A stretch of DNA of 64,000 nucleotides from Lonicera japonica (GCA_021464415.1 CM038467.1:55510734-55574733), one strand, 5' to 3'. Shown: positions 34,157 to 46,188, numbered from the stretch's first letter. Notes: a model not told the origin generated them from the letters alone. A program made the numbers and translations.

Positions 34157-35830
34157 TGATAAACGCATAATATTGTCATGTTTAAGCTCTTTCCTAGAGT
34201 CGCTTGACGCGTTTGTTGCTTTAATTCTGCCGAATTACCCGCTTATCTCGAGATTAATGCCTTAGCAAGTGTTGTATCTAACATGGCCCAAGTTGGTGTG
34301 TATTTTGTAGTATTCCATGTGTTTGTAGGATTGGAGTACAATGGTGTTGCATAGATTGATCAAGAGCAAGCCTAGTAGCTTGCAAATGTGCTGAGTGGCA
34401 ATGTTCCAGACCCATGATCGATCATGGGCAAAGCCATGATCGATCATGACTTGTAAAAATTTCTGGCAGAATACTCCCATGATCGATCATGGGCAAAGCC
34501 ATGATCGATCATGGCCCCGCGAGTGCACCAACTATCTTTTGCTTTTAGCCTTAATTTGGGGAAACTTGTTCCTAGATATTTTCCCTTGGATAGTTTATTA
34601 ATTTAAGTTCTCCTTTAGCTATTGTTTAGTCTAGGGAGATAAGGGGGGATCATCAACTAGTTTTTTTTTTGACACACTTAGAGTTCTAGAGAGAGGTGAG
34701 AGCTCATTGTGGTGTTGTTCTTCATTTCTCTTGTAAGTTTTTAATTTGTAAGAATGATTTCTTCTTTTATAATATTTGTTCTTGCATCTATTATGGAGTA
34801 GTCTATTACTAAGGTTACGGAGGTTGCTTGCGATATGATTTTTGGTGATTAATGGCTCAATCCATGTTTAAGGTTTGATAAATATGTGTGAATCCTCTTC
34901 TTTTTCATCATATCTTCCATTATTTCAAGCTTTCTAGGTATTTTCATATTAAGTTAAGACTTTATATGCCTTGTATATTTAGTTCTTGGTTGTTAATGAA
35001 CATACAACATATTTATATGGTTCTAGAAAGCTTGTAGTCTCTTTCCCCCATCCATGGAGTTTTTCCCTCTTCATAGAAATTATGAATAGTTCTTAAAACT
35101 CCATAGATGGATTATAAATTTGTTTAGCTTATCTTTGATTCATTTATTGATATATTGAGTGCTTCTTACACTTTATGTGATATTTAGACTCTTTATTTTC
35201 TACCATATGTGATAAATGATGAGTTGACAAATTGATCCCATAAACTTCATTCCGTTTCATTGTTAGGATTCACTTTATAATTTTCATTCTTTAAATCATG
35301 AGATTGCATACATTTGCTTTATGTTAAATCTTTTTATGATGAGTTTATCATATCTATCTCGGATTAGCTTCATCGGGAATTGGTTGCCTTGCTTCACACC
35401 GTAGCTAAGAGATAGGAACGATAACCTCGTCTTTGGTGGAATATTGTTTGTTTCTCTCTTGATATAGCTTCAATCCGGGAATGAGGCGCCTAGCGTCGCA
35501 CCCTTTGCTATTGAGAGATACACCAACATTCCCCTTATCTTGAGAAACCTTGTGTTGAAATCTTTGTATGAGCTATCGATCACCGTCTATTAAATCGTAA
35601 CTAACCTCCACCTACCTTAGTGCTTTCTTATTAATTTTCGCATCTGTTTTACATTTACGTTGTTCTACAACAAACCAACTCACAGAAACCAGAAAATCAC
35701 TTAATCCGTAATCCATTCCATTCCTTTTCACTTATCCCTGTGGTTCGACACTCGGACTTCCGAGACTATATTACAACTTGACGTGCCTGCACTTGGGCTA
35801 TATCACAACGCGCTATTTTAAGTTCCGTCA
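34157..35830 (+). mobile_element. Athila 5' LTR (1674 bp)
   Basis: It begins TGATAAACGCATAATATTGT and ends TTTTAAGTTCCGTCA. Compared with the 3' LTR it carries one more ~22-bp palindromic unit (34413-34514) plus scattered single-base differences. Confidence 0.92.
34413..34514. repeat. Four copies of a CATGATCGATCATG palindrome in the 5' LTR
   Basis: Two pairs of the palindrome CATGATCGATCATG (16 bp, CCATGATCGATCATGG, where the flanks allow) are each separated by GGCAAAGC-type spacers. The pairs are about 60 bp apart and linked by a GGCAGAATACTC-type segment. Each pair is itself an inverted repeat with a 6-nt centre. Confidence 0.9.
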
Positions 35831-35836
35831 AGTTTT

Positions 35837-35854
35837 TGGCGCCGTTGCCGGGGA
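35837..35854 (+). other. Athila primer binding site (tRNA-Asp type)
   Basis: TGGCGCCGTTGCCGGGGA lies 6 bp inside the 5' LTR. It complements the 3' end of plant tRNA-Asp, the primer usual for Athila elements. Confidence 0.85.
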
Positions 35855-35996
35855 TTAAGGCAAAAGGCGGATCTCGGGTTTTGTATAAAACCATTCTCTG
35901 TGAGTATCTCTCCATTTAATTAATTTATTTTTCTCCCTTATTTTTGTTTGATTTTGTAGATTTTCCAAGGAGCTATTCAAATTATTTTGCAAGCCC

Positions 35997-38900
35997 ATGC
36001 AAGGGCAACTGTTCGTGGATATTCGAATAAGCCCTCCTCATTCGCCAAGAGTAAGCCCTCCTCCTTCGCCAAGAATGGCAAATCAAGGAAGGGCTGCGGA
36101 TCACGAGAGTGATAATGAAGAGGAAGGTGCCAACAATGTTCCTCCCGTTAGGACCATGAGGGACTACCTTCAACCGCCTCGGGCAACATCGAATTCATGC
36201 ATTGTCCTTCCGGCCGGACAAGCCGGTGCGTTCTCGTTCAAACCGGGTATGCTTCAACATATCCCTTCTTTTCATGGTATGGAGTCGGAAAACCCATACT
36301 TGCATTTGAAAGACTTTGAAGAAGTCTGCTCCACATTTCGTGAGGCAAATGTTAACGAGGATGTCATGCGTTTAAAACTATTCCCTTTCTCTCTAAAAGA
36401 TAAAGGAAAAATTTGGCTAAATGCTCAAAGACCGCAATCAATTCGGTCTTGGCAAGAGCTTCAAGCAGAGTTTCTAAAAAAATTCTTTCCTGTTCATAGA
36501 ACCAACGCCTTGAGAAGGGCGATATCAAATTTTTCACCAAAAGAACATGAGAGCTTTTATAAATGTTGGGATAGATTCAAGGAACTTCTAAACTCATGCC
36601 CTCACCATGGTCACGAAACGTGGAGCCTTGTTAGTTTTTTCTATGAATCTCTCACCCCTGAGATGCGTACGTTTGTTGAGACCATGTGTAATGGTCAATT
36701 CTTGAGTAAGAATCCCGAGGAAGCTTTATTGTATTTTGATGAATTAGCGGAAGGTGCTAAAAATTGGAACACTTATTCCGAGGAACCCAAAGCCAGAACT
36801 CAGGGAAGGGGTGGGTTGTACCAAGTGTCCAATGAGGATGACATGGGTGTGAGGTTATTCCAATTGTCTAAGAAAGTAGAGGCAATGGAAGCAAGTAAGC
36901 TTAAGGAGGTCAATGTAGTATCTTCGAGTCAGTTGTGTATCATTTGCGACAATTCAGGACACACTACCGAGGATTGCCCTACCATTCCCGCTTTTCGGGA
37001 AGTCCTCAAAAACCCCGCCCAAGTCAATGCTTTACATCAGTACAACCAAAACCGTAACCAAAATGATCCCTACTCTCAAAGGTACAATGAGGGATGGAAG
37101 AATCACCCCAATTTCAGTTGGGGAGGAAATCAAAGTCAGAACCACAACCAATATCATCAGAACCAAAGGCAACAACAACAACAACCTCAAAATTCTTTTG
37201 TTCCACCTCAGAATCAAAATCCCAACCAAAACTTGGAAGCTTTGTTGAGATCATTTGTGGACAAAACGGATCGTGATGTTGGTGAGTTAAAAACTCAAAT
37301 GTCTAAACTCACCACCGCCCTAGCTACTCAAGAGAAGGGAAAATTCCCCTCTCAACCTTTAGTTAATCCTAGAGGGCAAGTTCAAGTCATAGAGGGAGGA
37401 GAGTCTAGCACCAAGATAGAAGAACTCAAGTCCATCACGATCCTGAAAAGTGGGAAGGAGGTAGACAAGACTATTGTTCCTAAAACCCCCAAGGTGGCGG
37501 ACATAGTTAAATCTACTATTGTTGAGGAGTCGGAGGTTGAAAAAGTTGTGAGTGAAGAAAAGAAGATAGAGGAAGAAAGACAAGGGAAGGAGGATCTCGA
37601 AAAGATCAAAAATGGGATCAAAGTCCCATTTCCGGAAAGATTGAACCAACCATCCAAATCTAATACCGAGATCTTGGATGTCTTTAGGCAAGTGAAAATC
37701 AACATTCCATTGCTTGACGCGGTCAAGCAAATACCTTCGTACGCTAAGTTCCTCAAGGACTTATGTACTACCAAACGAAGGTTGAATGTTAAGAAAAAGG
37801 CCTTCATGGCGGAGCAAGTGAGCTCCCTCATGCAAGGCATGAGAGCCCCCAAGTTCAAAGACCCCGGTTGTCCCACAATTTCGTGTATCATAGGAAATTG
37901 TAGGATCAAGAATGCATTGTTAGATTTGGGAGCAAGTGTGAATGTGCTCCCATACTCGGTATATCAACAATTGGGGTTGGGTGAGTTGAAACCCACGAGG
38001 GTTACTATTTAATTAGCGGATAGATCCGTAAAGATCCCGAGAGGGATAGTCGAGGATGTACTTGTCCAAGTCGACAAGTTCTATTTTCCAGTTGATTTCA
38101 TCATCCTCGACATGCAACCTGTGTCAAATCCCGCTAATGAGATTCCGGTCATTCTCGGACGACCATTTCTTGCTACTTCTAATGCCATAATAAATTACAA
38201 GAATGGAATCGTGAAGTTAACATTTGGCAACATGACTCTAGAGCTAAACGTGTTCTCTTTGAGCAATCAAAGAGATGACGATGATAATGAGGAAAATGAA
38301 CACGTGAACATGATAGAGTCATGTATCCAAGACCACTTTGTGGCAAATTTCGAGTCGGAGTCAACGGAAGGTTATCTAACCACTTCCGATGAACCCGAGG
38401 ATTGTATGCAAGTGTTTTCTTTGTCTGACAAACAGGTTGAATTCTCGGAGAAAGAAGAAAACACACAATCTCCCACCAAAAAGCTTGATGGAAAAATGGA
38501 TCTCAAGCTATTGCCGAGCAATTTGAAGTATGCCTTTTTGGGAGCTTCGGATACTTTCCCTGTTATCATCTCGTCCGAACTTTCGGAGAACCAAGAAGGA
38601 AGGTTAGTTCATTTGCTTGGTAAATATAAAAAAGCTTTTGGGTGGACTCTGGCCGACCTCCAAGGAATAAGCCCTTTGATTTGTACACATAAAATTCACT
38701 TGGAGGATGGGGCAAAAACATCGAGACAATTTCAACGCCGGCTGAATCCTAACATGCAAGAAGTGGTTAGGAACGAGGTGTTGAAATTGTTGGATGCAAA
38801 GATCATCTATCCAATCTCGGATAGCAAATGGGTTAGTCCAACTCAAGTGGTACTGAAAAAATCAGGTCTTACGGTAGTCAAGAACGAATCAAACGAGTTG

Positions 38901-41389
38901 ATTCCGCAAAGAGTCACCACCGGGTGGCGAATGTGTATTGACTACCGTAAACTCAATGAGGCAACTCGTAAAGATCATTTCCCACTCCCCTTTTTGGATC
39001 AAACTCTAGAGAAGGTAGCGGGCCATGAATATTATTCGTTCCTCGATGGTTTTTCCGGGTACAATCAAATTGAGATTGACCTAGATGACCAAGAAAAGAC
39101 CACCTTTACATGTCCTTTTGGCACCTTCGCATATCGAAGAATGCCCTTTGGTCTATGTAATGCACCGGCCACTTTCCAACGGTGCATGTTAAGTATTTTC
39201 AGTGATATGGTGGAAAGGACTTTGGAAGTTTTTATGGATGACTTTACCGTCTATGGTAAGTCATTCGACAATTGCTTGACTAACCTGGAACAGGTTCTGG
39301 GAAGATGCATGGAAAAACAATTGGTATTGAACTGGGAGAAGTGCCATTTTATGGTTACCAAGGGAATTGTTTTGGGGCACATCATTTCGTCAGAAGGAAT
39401 TGAAGTGGATAAAGCAAAAATCGAGTTGATTGCTAAACTTCCTACACCCAAGAATGTCAAAAATGTTCGTTCATTTCTAGGACATGCCGGGTTTTATAGG
39501 AGGTTTATCAAGAACTTCAGTTCCATTTCCAAGCCAATGTGTAGTCTACTTCTCAAGGATGCACCCTTTGAGTGGGATGTCAAGTGCGAGGAAGCCTTCG
39601 TCTCTCTGAAGCATATGCTCACTACTGCACCGATTATGCAAGCACCGGATTGGAGCTTGCCATTTGAGCTCATGTGCGACGCAAGTGACTATGCGGTGGG
39701 AGCGGTTCTTGGTCAACGGAAAGACAAGAAACCGGGTGTGATATATTACGCAAGTAGGACCTTGAATGATGCGCAAATGAACTACACCACGACAGAGAAA
39801 GAGCTTCTAGCAATTGTCTTCGCCCTAGACAAGTTCCGATCCTATTTGATAGGATCGCCAATTGTGATTTTCACGGATCACGCGGCGTTGAAATACCTGT
39901 TCACAAAAAAAGATGCCAAGCCGCGGCTTTTGAGGTGGATTACTCCTATTGCAAGAATTCCATTTGAGTATCAAGGACAAAAAAGGAGTCGAGAATGTGG
40001 TGGCCGATCATCTGTCTCGTCTCACTTTTACGAACAACATTGAAGAAAGCCCGATCCGAGACTCGTTCCCAGATGAGCAATTGCTGACGATCTCGACACC
40101 CCCATGGTATGCAGACATTGTGAATTATCTTGTAACTGACAAGATACCAAAGTCATGGGGCGCACAAGACAGAAAAAGGTTCTTGAACGAAGTGGGTCGA
40201 TTCTATTGGGATGAACCATACCTTTTTAAATATTGTGCTGATCAGATTATCCGGCGGTGCATCCCAGAAGAAGAAGTGGAGAGAGCTCTATCCTTCTGTC
40301 ATTCTGAGGCTTGCGGAGGACACTTCTCGGCAAAGAAGACCACCGCGAAGATTTTGCAAAGTGGATTGTATTGGCCGTCGCTGTTTAAGGACGCACAACG
40401 CTTTTGCAAGGCATGCCAGAGATGCCAAATGCTTGGGGGGATTTCCAAGAGGAACATGATGCCACTCAATCCCATCCTGATGATTGAAATTTTCGATTGC
40501 TGGGGCATCGATTTCATGGGACCGTTCCCATCCTCCTACGGTAATCTGTACATTTTAGTTGCCGTAGATTATGTTTCAAAATGGGTGGAAGCCCAAGCAT
40601 GCAAGAAAAATGATCACAAAGTGGTGATCCGATTTCTAAAAGAACACATTCTTGCACGTTTCGGCACTCCCAAGGCAATAATAAGCGATGGCGGTACTCA
40701 CTTTTGCAACAAACCATTTCAATCATTAATGCAAAGTATGGTGTAAATCACAAAGTATCGCTCGCTTATCACCCTCAGACTAACGGTCAAGCCGAGCTGG
40801 CAAATAGGGAGATCAAACAGATTCTAGAGAAAACGGTAAACCCGAACCGCAAGGATTGGTCGTTAAGACTGACTGATGCACTTTGGGCTTACCGTACTGC
40901 GTACAAAACAACTCTAGATATGTCTCCCTATCGCATTGTATACGGAAAACCATGTCATTTGCCAGTAGAGTTGGAACACAAATCATACTGGGCAACTAAG
41001 ATGGTTAACTGTGATCTCGAAAAAGCCGGGCTTGACCGTAAGTTGCAAATCGATAAAATCGAGGAATTGAGAAGAGATGCATATGATAATGCGAAGATAA
41101 GCAAGGAACGTGCCAAAATTTTCATGATAAATCTATTTTAAGGAAAGAATTCAAACTTGGGCACAAAGTTCTTATTTATGATACTCGTCTGCATCTCTTT
41201 CCCGGGAAATTGAAATCTCGTTGGACCGGCCCGTATATCGTCCGTCATGTATTTCCTTTTGGGGCTGTGCAAGTTGAGGATCCCAAAACTGGCTATGTTT
41301 TCAAAGTTAATGGTCAACGTTTAAAGCCATTTTTGGAATTCCCAATTCGAGAGGAGTCCACCCCTCTCGAAGACCCGACTTATGCCTAA
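35997..41389 (+). pseudogene. Athila gag-pol polyprotein, one nonsense codon and three 1-bp indels
   Basis: ATG 35997 opens Gag: a Pro/Ser-rich N-terminus, then a capsid-type domain (FHGMESENPYLHLKDFEEVC, LFPFSLKDKGKIWLNAQRPQ, FFPVHRTNALRRAISNF), a zinc knuckle (CIICDNSGHTTEDC) and Asn/Gln-rich sequence. Protease follows with the Athila-style ALLDLGASVNVLPYSVY and ILGRPFLATSNAI. RT then has WRMCIDYRKLNEATRKDHFP and the catalytic VFMDDFTVYG. RNase H (CDASDYAVGAVLGQR) and integrase complete it; integrase has [43 protein letters not shown] and a C-terminal GHKVLIYDTRL module, stopping at 41387-41389. Lesions are TAA at 38010-38012 (inside protease), an extra base near 39942, and one-base losses near 40734 and 41118. 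Catalytic residues are otherwise intact. Confidence 0.9.
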
Positions 41390-42004
41390 CAAGCATAGGT
41401 CGATTTTGTAAATAATGTTTTTTTGTAGTATTTTTGAGTTTCAGGAATTTATGTTGGAGGTTCGGGCGATATTAGACCGAGCTGGACCAAGTTGGGGAGA
41501 GTGGAAAGGTGTTTCAAGTGAAGAAATCTCATGGGAGAATTTTTGTTGAAGGCATGATCGATCATGGGCAAAGCCATGATCGATCATGGGATCAAGTTGA
41601 GGAGGCAGTACACTTCCATGATCGATCATGGGCAAAGCCATGATCGATCATGGTGAAATTTTCCTGCGGCAGTGGACTTCCATGATCGATCATGGGCAAA
41701 ACCATGATCGATCATGGTCCCTCTTAAAAACAGAGCAGCCGTTTCTAAACCCCCAAAATCGTGCCCCATCTTCTCTCTAACTCCTAATTCTCTCCATCTC
41801 CTTCTCCAAACCTTCATTCTTCATCAAATCAAACCCTCCCCTAGCCTTCCCACCTCCATAAACCCCTCAATTTCACCCCCAAACTCCACACCCATCTATC
41901 ATCAACACCTCTTTCTCTCTCTAAAAAACCCCAAACCCCCAATTTCGAGCCCTACTCCCTAAAATTTCGAAATTTCTCTCTATTTCTCCTCTCTCCCCAC
42001 ATCA
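41390..42004 (+). other. Spacer between pol and the 3' ORF
   Basis: Non-coding. It contains six copies of the LTR palindrome (41553-41717), then a C-rich leader (TCTCTCTAAC, CCCACCTCC) up to the ATG at 42005, resembling a 5' UTR for the downstream ORF. Confidence 0.6.
41553..41717. repeat. Six copies of the CATGATCGATCATG palindrome upstream of the 3' ORF
   Basis: There are three pairs with GGCAAAG(C)/GGCAAAAC spacers at a period of about 63-65 bp. Flanks GGCAGTACACTT and GGCAGTGGACTT match the LTR flank GGCAGAATACTC, so the whole module of about 60 bp is shared between the LTR and this internal region. Confidence 0.9.
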
Positions 42005-43183
42005 ATGGCTGCCATTACTCCAGTTAACAAGCCAGAAGAACTTCAAGCTGCGAGGGGTGGGTACCGCGGGTTCCGTAGCCGTCAGGAGTACGATTGGTGG
42101 AGTTACGCTTTCAGGAACCGGGCTGTGATGATCGAGAGGCCTGTGATTATTGGTGCCTTGGACGATTTCCCTCAAATGGGAACATTCGAAAGACACGAGG
42201 GGTGGGTGCAATATTTGCGACAACCAGGTAATCAATGTAATCTCACTCTATGTCGTGAATTCGTTGCAAGCTTGGTGCGTGTGCCCAATGCTGCTTATGC
42301 TTATGTTGCCCACGTGCGTGGGAGGACTATACCGTTCAACCTCGAGGTAGTTAGTCGAGTGACGGGGATTCCGGCATTGCCGGATGGCGGCTATGACCTC
42401 CCTCATTCAGCCCGTATTGTATACCCCACTGACGACGAGTTGGCTACATTCTTAGCCGGTCGTCCAATGACTTGGATTGGCACGCAATTCGATAGGAACA
42501 ATTTAGCACCGCAATTCAGGACCTTGTGGCTTGTTGTAGCCAATGCGTTAGATCCCACCTCGCACATTCAACATTTGTACACCTATCATGCCTATGTTTT
42601 ATATGTCATTGCTCGAAATAGGCCGTGTTGTTTGGTGCGCTACATTATGCGTAAAATCATGAAAGTCTATGACACGGTAGCCCATAACGAAACAATCAAG
42701 TTTGGTGTGTTGTTGACCCGCATTTGCTTGGAAGCGAGTGTCCAAGAACGGGACACCGATATCAGAAAAATTCAGCGTGCTCCGATAAACAGGTCCACCC
42801 AGGCTAGAGCCGCCGGCCAATTAAGAAACAGGCCAAGTTCCTCGGCCGCACCGCCACCAGTCGAGTCCGAGGAAGAAGCTCCAGAAGAAGCAGGAACGGA
42901 CGTCCCGGGTCCTTCAAGAAGAAGAAGAAGAGCAAGTACGGGACTTGTGGACAATAATATGACATTTTTGAGAGAGCAATTTGAGCAAATGAATGCCACG
43001 ATGCACGCTGGGTTTGATGCTCTTAATTCGAGGGTGGATGATATGCTAGTCCGCCAAGATCATATGGAGGCGGAGATTGCTTCGAGGGTGGAAGTTCATA
43101 TGGCGGCTCAACAGGATTTTATACGCCGTCAATTCGAGGAGTTCTATGATCGTTTTCCCCCACCCCCACCCCCTGATATGTGA
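42005..43183 (+). CDS. Athila 3' ORF, plant transposon protein-like, intact (392 aa)
   Basis: A complete ORF from ATG 42005 to TGA 43183. Residues about 1-260 form one folded-looking domain (YRGFRSRQEYDWWSYAFRNR, NLTLCREFVASLVRVPNAAY, IPFNLEVVSRVTGIPALPDG, FRTLWLVVANALDPTSHIQH). They resemble the domain annotated in plants as putative plant transposon protein, often found in this position of Athila elements. Then come a Pro/Ser/Glu-rich linker, a basic SRRRRRAST patch that could be a nuclear signal, and a C-terminal helix with heptad pattern (FLREQFEQMNATMHAGFDAL onward). The end is Pro-rich. No signal peptide or membrane segment is visible, so the older description of Athila 3' ORFs as envelope-like does not fit this one. 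The molecular role is unknown. It is open although gag-pol is broken. Confidence 0.8.
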   Translation: MAAITPVNKPEELQAARGGYRGFRSRQEYDWWSYAFRNRAVMIERPVIIGALDDFPQMGTFERHEGWVQYLRQPGNQCNLTLCREFVASLVRVPNAAYAYVAHVRGRTIPFNLEVVSRVTGIPALPDGGYDLPHSARIVYPTDDELATFLAGRPMTWIGTQFDRNNLAPQFRTLWLVVANALDPTSHIQHLYTYHAYVLYVIARNRPCCLVRYIMRKIMKVYDTVAHNETIKFGVLLTRICLEASVQERDTDIRKIQRAPINRSTQARAAGQLRNRPSSSAAPPPVESEEEAPEEAGTDVPGPSRRRRRASTGLVDNNMTFLREQFEQMNATMHAGFDALNSRVDDMLVRQDHMEAEIASRVEVHMAAQQDFIRRQFEEFYDRFPPPPPPDM

Positions 43184-44528
43184 TGATGATGTGATAGCCT
43201 GAAAACTCTTTAATTAACTATATTTATGCTTAGTTTTACTTTATTTTCTTTTGGGTTGTATTAGAATTTAGACTTGATATTAACGTTAGAACTCGGTTTT
43301 AATGGTTGAATGTTAAGGTTTTTGCTTTTGAATTCTAATTCTAACCCGTTTTGTGAATAGTTGTTGTTTATCTCTTATTTTTGTCTCATGGAAAGCAAAG
43401 CCAAAGTAGCCCTTTCGTGTGTTGTTATTGTTCTCTTTCCATTGAGGACAATGGCTGTTTCAAGTTGAGGGGGGTACGTTATTTTGTGTTTATTTTGTTT
43501 GGCTTGCTATTGTTCATTTCCATGAGTAGAAGAGATATGTTCAATTTTTTTTTTTGAGAAGTTTGAAAATTGATGATTGATTGATTGATATTTTTGTTCG
43601 ATGAAGACTATTGTTTCATTAGCTTTTGGCTTGAATTCTTTGATCTGGATAGGAATTTGAATGATAATCTAAATTGCCTTGCTCCGCTTAGTCTCATATC
43701 CCTTTATATTCTCCTGTTCCGCATGCTAGATTGCTTTAGTTATTTCCAATTCGGTAATAACACTTAGATTTATTTTCATTGAGAGAAGAGAAATTTTTGT
43801 CCAAAAATGATGGAAGCTCTTTCGAAAAGATCCTCCAATGAGAGGACAAAGCATAGCACTTTAATAACTTGGATGACTTTTTATCCAATATTGACTTAAA
43901 GCTTCACTTGACTAAATCTTAAGTCTCTTTGTCTAATATTATGGATGGGTAATAGGTTGCCATATGGGAAAGGGTGAAATAGCTTCCTTTGAGCTCCAAT
44001 GAATGAGCAGAATTTTGAAAAATTTCATAAGTGAGACCGCTGCCCCCCATAGAGATGAAAACCCGCCCTGAACTAATTTAGCGAAATTTCCAAGAAAAGA
44101 TAAAGAAAGTGTTTAGAATTGACAAATCTCGAGCTTTTGTTTTTTGAAAAAGTTCTCTCTCCTTCTCGAATGGACTATGACTCTTTGTGTTTATATTGAA
44201 TTGCTTGAATCAAAGTCTGTATGTGAGCATTGGAGAATATGGGTTGTGTTCTAAAGGAGATAGGCGAATTAGATGATCATTCAAAAGTCCGTCATTCTAG
44301 AAAATTGATAGTAATGCCTCTTGCTTTGCAAATTGAAACTTGAATCTTCATTATCACGTTCATCATGATTCAAACTTCTAATTGTTTGTAGGTATCATTT
44401 CTGAAAACCTTCACGAGATGCAACTCGTCTTCTTTGGGAACTTAGAAGTTAACATATTTTTGTACAGCTTATTAATTTTTGTAATTATTTATTTTTGTCT
44501 TGCTAAGGGGACTAGCAAGAGATAAGTT
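43184..44528 (+). other. Athila 3' non-coding region with an internal PPT-like run
   Basis: T-rich sequence with no gene. GTTGAGGGGGGT at 43464-43475 resembles the terminal PPT and may be a secondary plus-strand priming site, as in some plant retrotransposons; that role is inferred. Confidence 0.5.
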
Positions 44529-44537
44529 GAGGGGAGT
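44529..44537 (+). other. Athila polypurine tract
   Basis: GAGGGGAGT immediately precedes the TGATAAAC start of the 3' LTR, in the expected place for plus-strand priming. Confidence 0.8.
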
Positions 44538-46183
44538 TGATAAACGCATAATATTGTCATGTTTAAGCTCTTTCCTAGAGTCGCTTGACGCGTTTGTTGC
44601 TTTAATTCTGCCGAATTACCCGCTTATCTCGAGATTAATGCCTTAGCAAGTGTTGTATCTAACATGGCCCAAGTTGGTGTGTATTTTGTAGTATTCCATG
44701 TGTTTGTAGGATTGGAGTACAATGGTGTTGCATAGATTGATCAAGAGCAAGCCTAGTAGCTTGCAAATGTGCTGAGTGGCAATGTTCCAGACCCATGATC
44801 GATCATGACTTGCAAAAATTTCTGGCAGAATACTCCCATGATCGATCATGGGCAAAGCCATGATCGATCATGGCCCCGCGAGTGCACCAACTATCTTTTG
44901 CTTTTAGCCTTAATTTGGGGAAACTTGTTCCTAGATATTTTCCCTTGGATAGTTTATTAATTTAGTTCTCTTTAGCTATTGTTTAGTCTAGGGAGATAAG
45001 GGGGGATCATCAACTAGTTTTTTTTTGACACACTTAGAGTTCTAGAGAGAGGTGAGAGCTCATTGTGGTGTTGTTCTTCATTTCTCTTGTAAGTTTTTAA
45101 TTTGTAAGAATGATTTCTTCTTTTATAATATTTGTTCTTGCATCTATTTTGAGTAGTCTATTACTAAGGTTACGGAAGTTGCTTGCGATATGATTTTTGG
45201 TGATTAATGGCTCAATTCATGTTTAAGGTTTGATAAATATGTGTGATTCTCTTCTTTTTCATCATATCTTCCATTATTTTCAAGCTTTCTAGGTATTTTC
45301 TTATTAAGTTAAGACTTTATATGCCTTGTATATTTAGTTCTTGGTTGTTAATGAACATACAACATATTTTATATGGTTCTAGAAAGCTTGTAGTCTCTTT
45401 CCCCCATCCATGGAGTTTTTCCTCTTCATAGAAATTATGAATAGTTCTAAAACTCCATAGATGGATTATAATTTGTTTAGCTTATCTTTGATTCATTTAT
45501 TGATATATTGAGTGCTTCTTACACTTTATGTGATATTTAGACTCTTTATTTTCTACCATATGTGATAAATGATGAGTTGACAAATTGATCCCATAAACTT
45601 CATTCCGTTTCATTGTTAGGATTCACTTTATAATTTTCATTCTTTAAATCATGAGATTGCATACATTTGCTTTATGTTAAATCTTTTTATGATGAGTTTA
45701 TCATATCTATCTCGGATTAGCTTCATCGGGAATGGGTTGCCTTGCTTCACACCCGTAGCTAAGAGATAGGAACGATAACTCGTATTTGGTGGAATATTGT
45801 TTGTTTCTCTCTTGATATAGCTTCAATCCGGGAATGAGGCGCGCTAGCGTCGCACCTTTGCTATTGAGAGATACACCAACATTCCCCTTATCTTGAGAAA
45901 CCTTGTGTTGAAATCTTTGTATGAGCTATCGATCACCGTCTATTAAATCGTAACTAACCTCCACCTACCTTAGTGCTTTCTTATTAATTTTCGCATCTGT
46001 TTTACATTTACGTTGTTCTACAACAAACCAACTCACAGAAACCAGAAAATCACTTAATCCGTAATCTATTCCATTCCTTTTCACTTATCCCTGTGGTTCG
46101 ACACTCGGACTTCCGAGACTATATTACAACTTGACGTGCCTGCACTTGGACTATATCACAACGCGCTATTTTAAGTTCCGTCA
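44538..46183 (+). mobile_element. Athila 3' LTR (1646 bp)
   Basis: Nearly identical to 34157-35830. It has three rather than four palindrome copies (44794-44873). Several other differences are single-base length changes in short runs. It ends GTTCCGTCA before the ATAGG target copy. Confidence 0.92.
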
Positions 46184-46188
46184 ATAGG

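Larger units (their letters stand above)
34157..46183 (+). mobile_element. Athila-type Ty3/gypsy retrotransposon, full length
   Basis: The 5' LTR (34157-35830) and 3' LTR (44538-46183) flank an internal region with a tRNA-Asp-type PBS, a single gag-pol frame, a spacer, a separate intact 3' ORF, a long 3' untranslated part and a polypurine tract. ATAGG flanks both sides (34152-34156 and 46184-46188). The related empty site is preserved at about 52495-52505. Length is 12,027 bp. The extra 3' ORF, DLGAS protease and FMDD reverse transcriptase fit the Athila lineage. The LTRs look very similar, which indicates a fairly recent insertion, although pol carries indels. Confidence 0.92.

Noticed and set aside
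34413..34514. Regularly spaced palindromes suggestive of a CRISPR-like array
   Set aside because: Plant retrotransposon LTR; spacers are constant and the repeats also occur internally in the element.
38010..38012. TAA as a programmed gag-pol read-through stop
   Set aside because: It lies inside the protease domain between DLGAS and ILGRPF, not between nucleocapsid and protease; CAA to TAA mutation is simpler.
36095..40726. Several minus-strand ORFs under Athila gag-pol, such as 37382-37909
   Set aside because: Shadows of the well-supported plus-strand polyprotein.
42005..43183. Athila 3' ORF as a retroviral-type envelope
   Set aside because: No signal peptide, no membrane-spanning segment; charged linker and basic patch instead.
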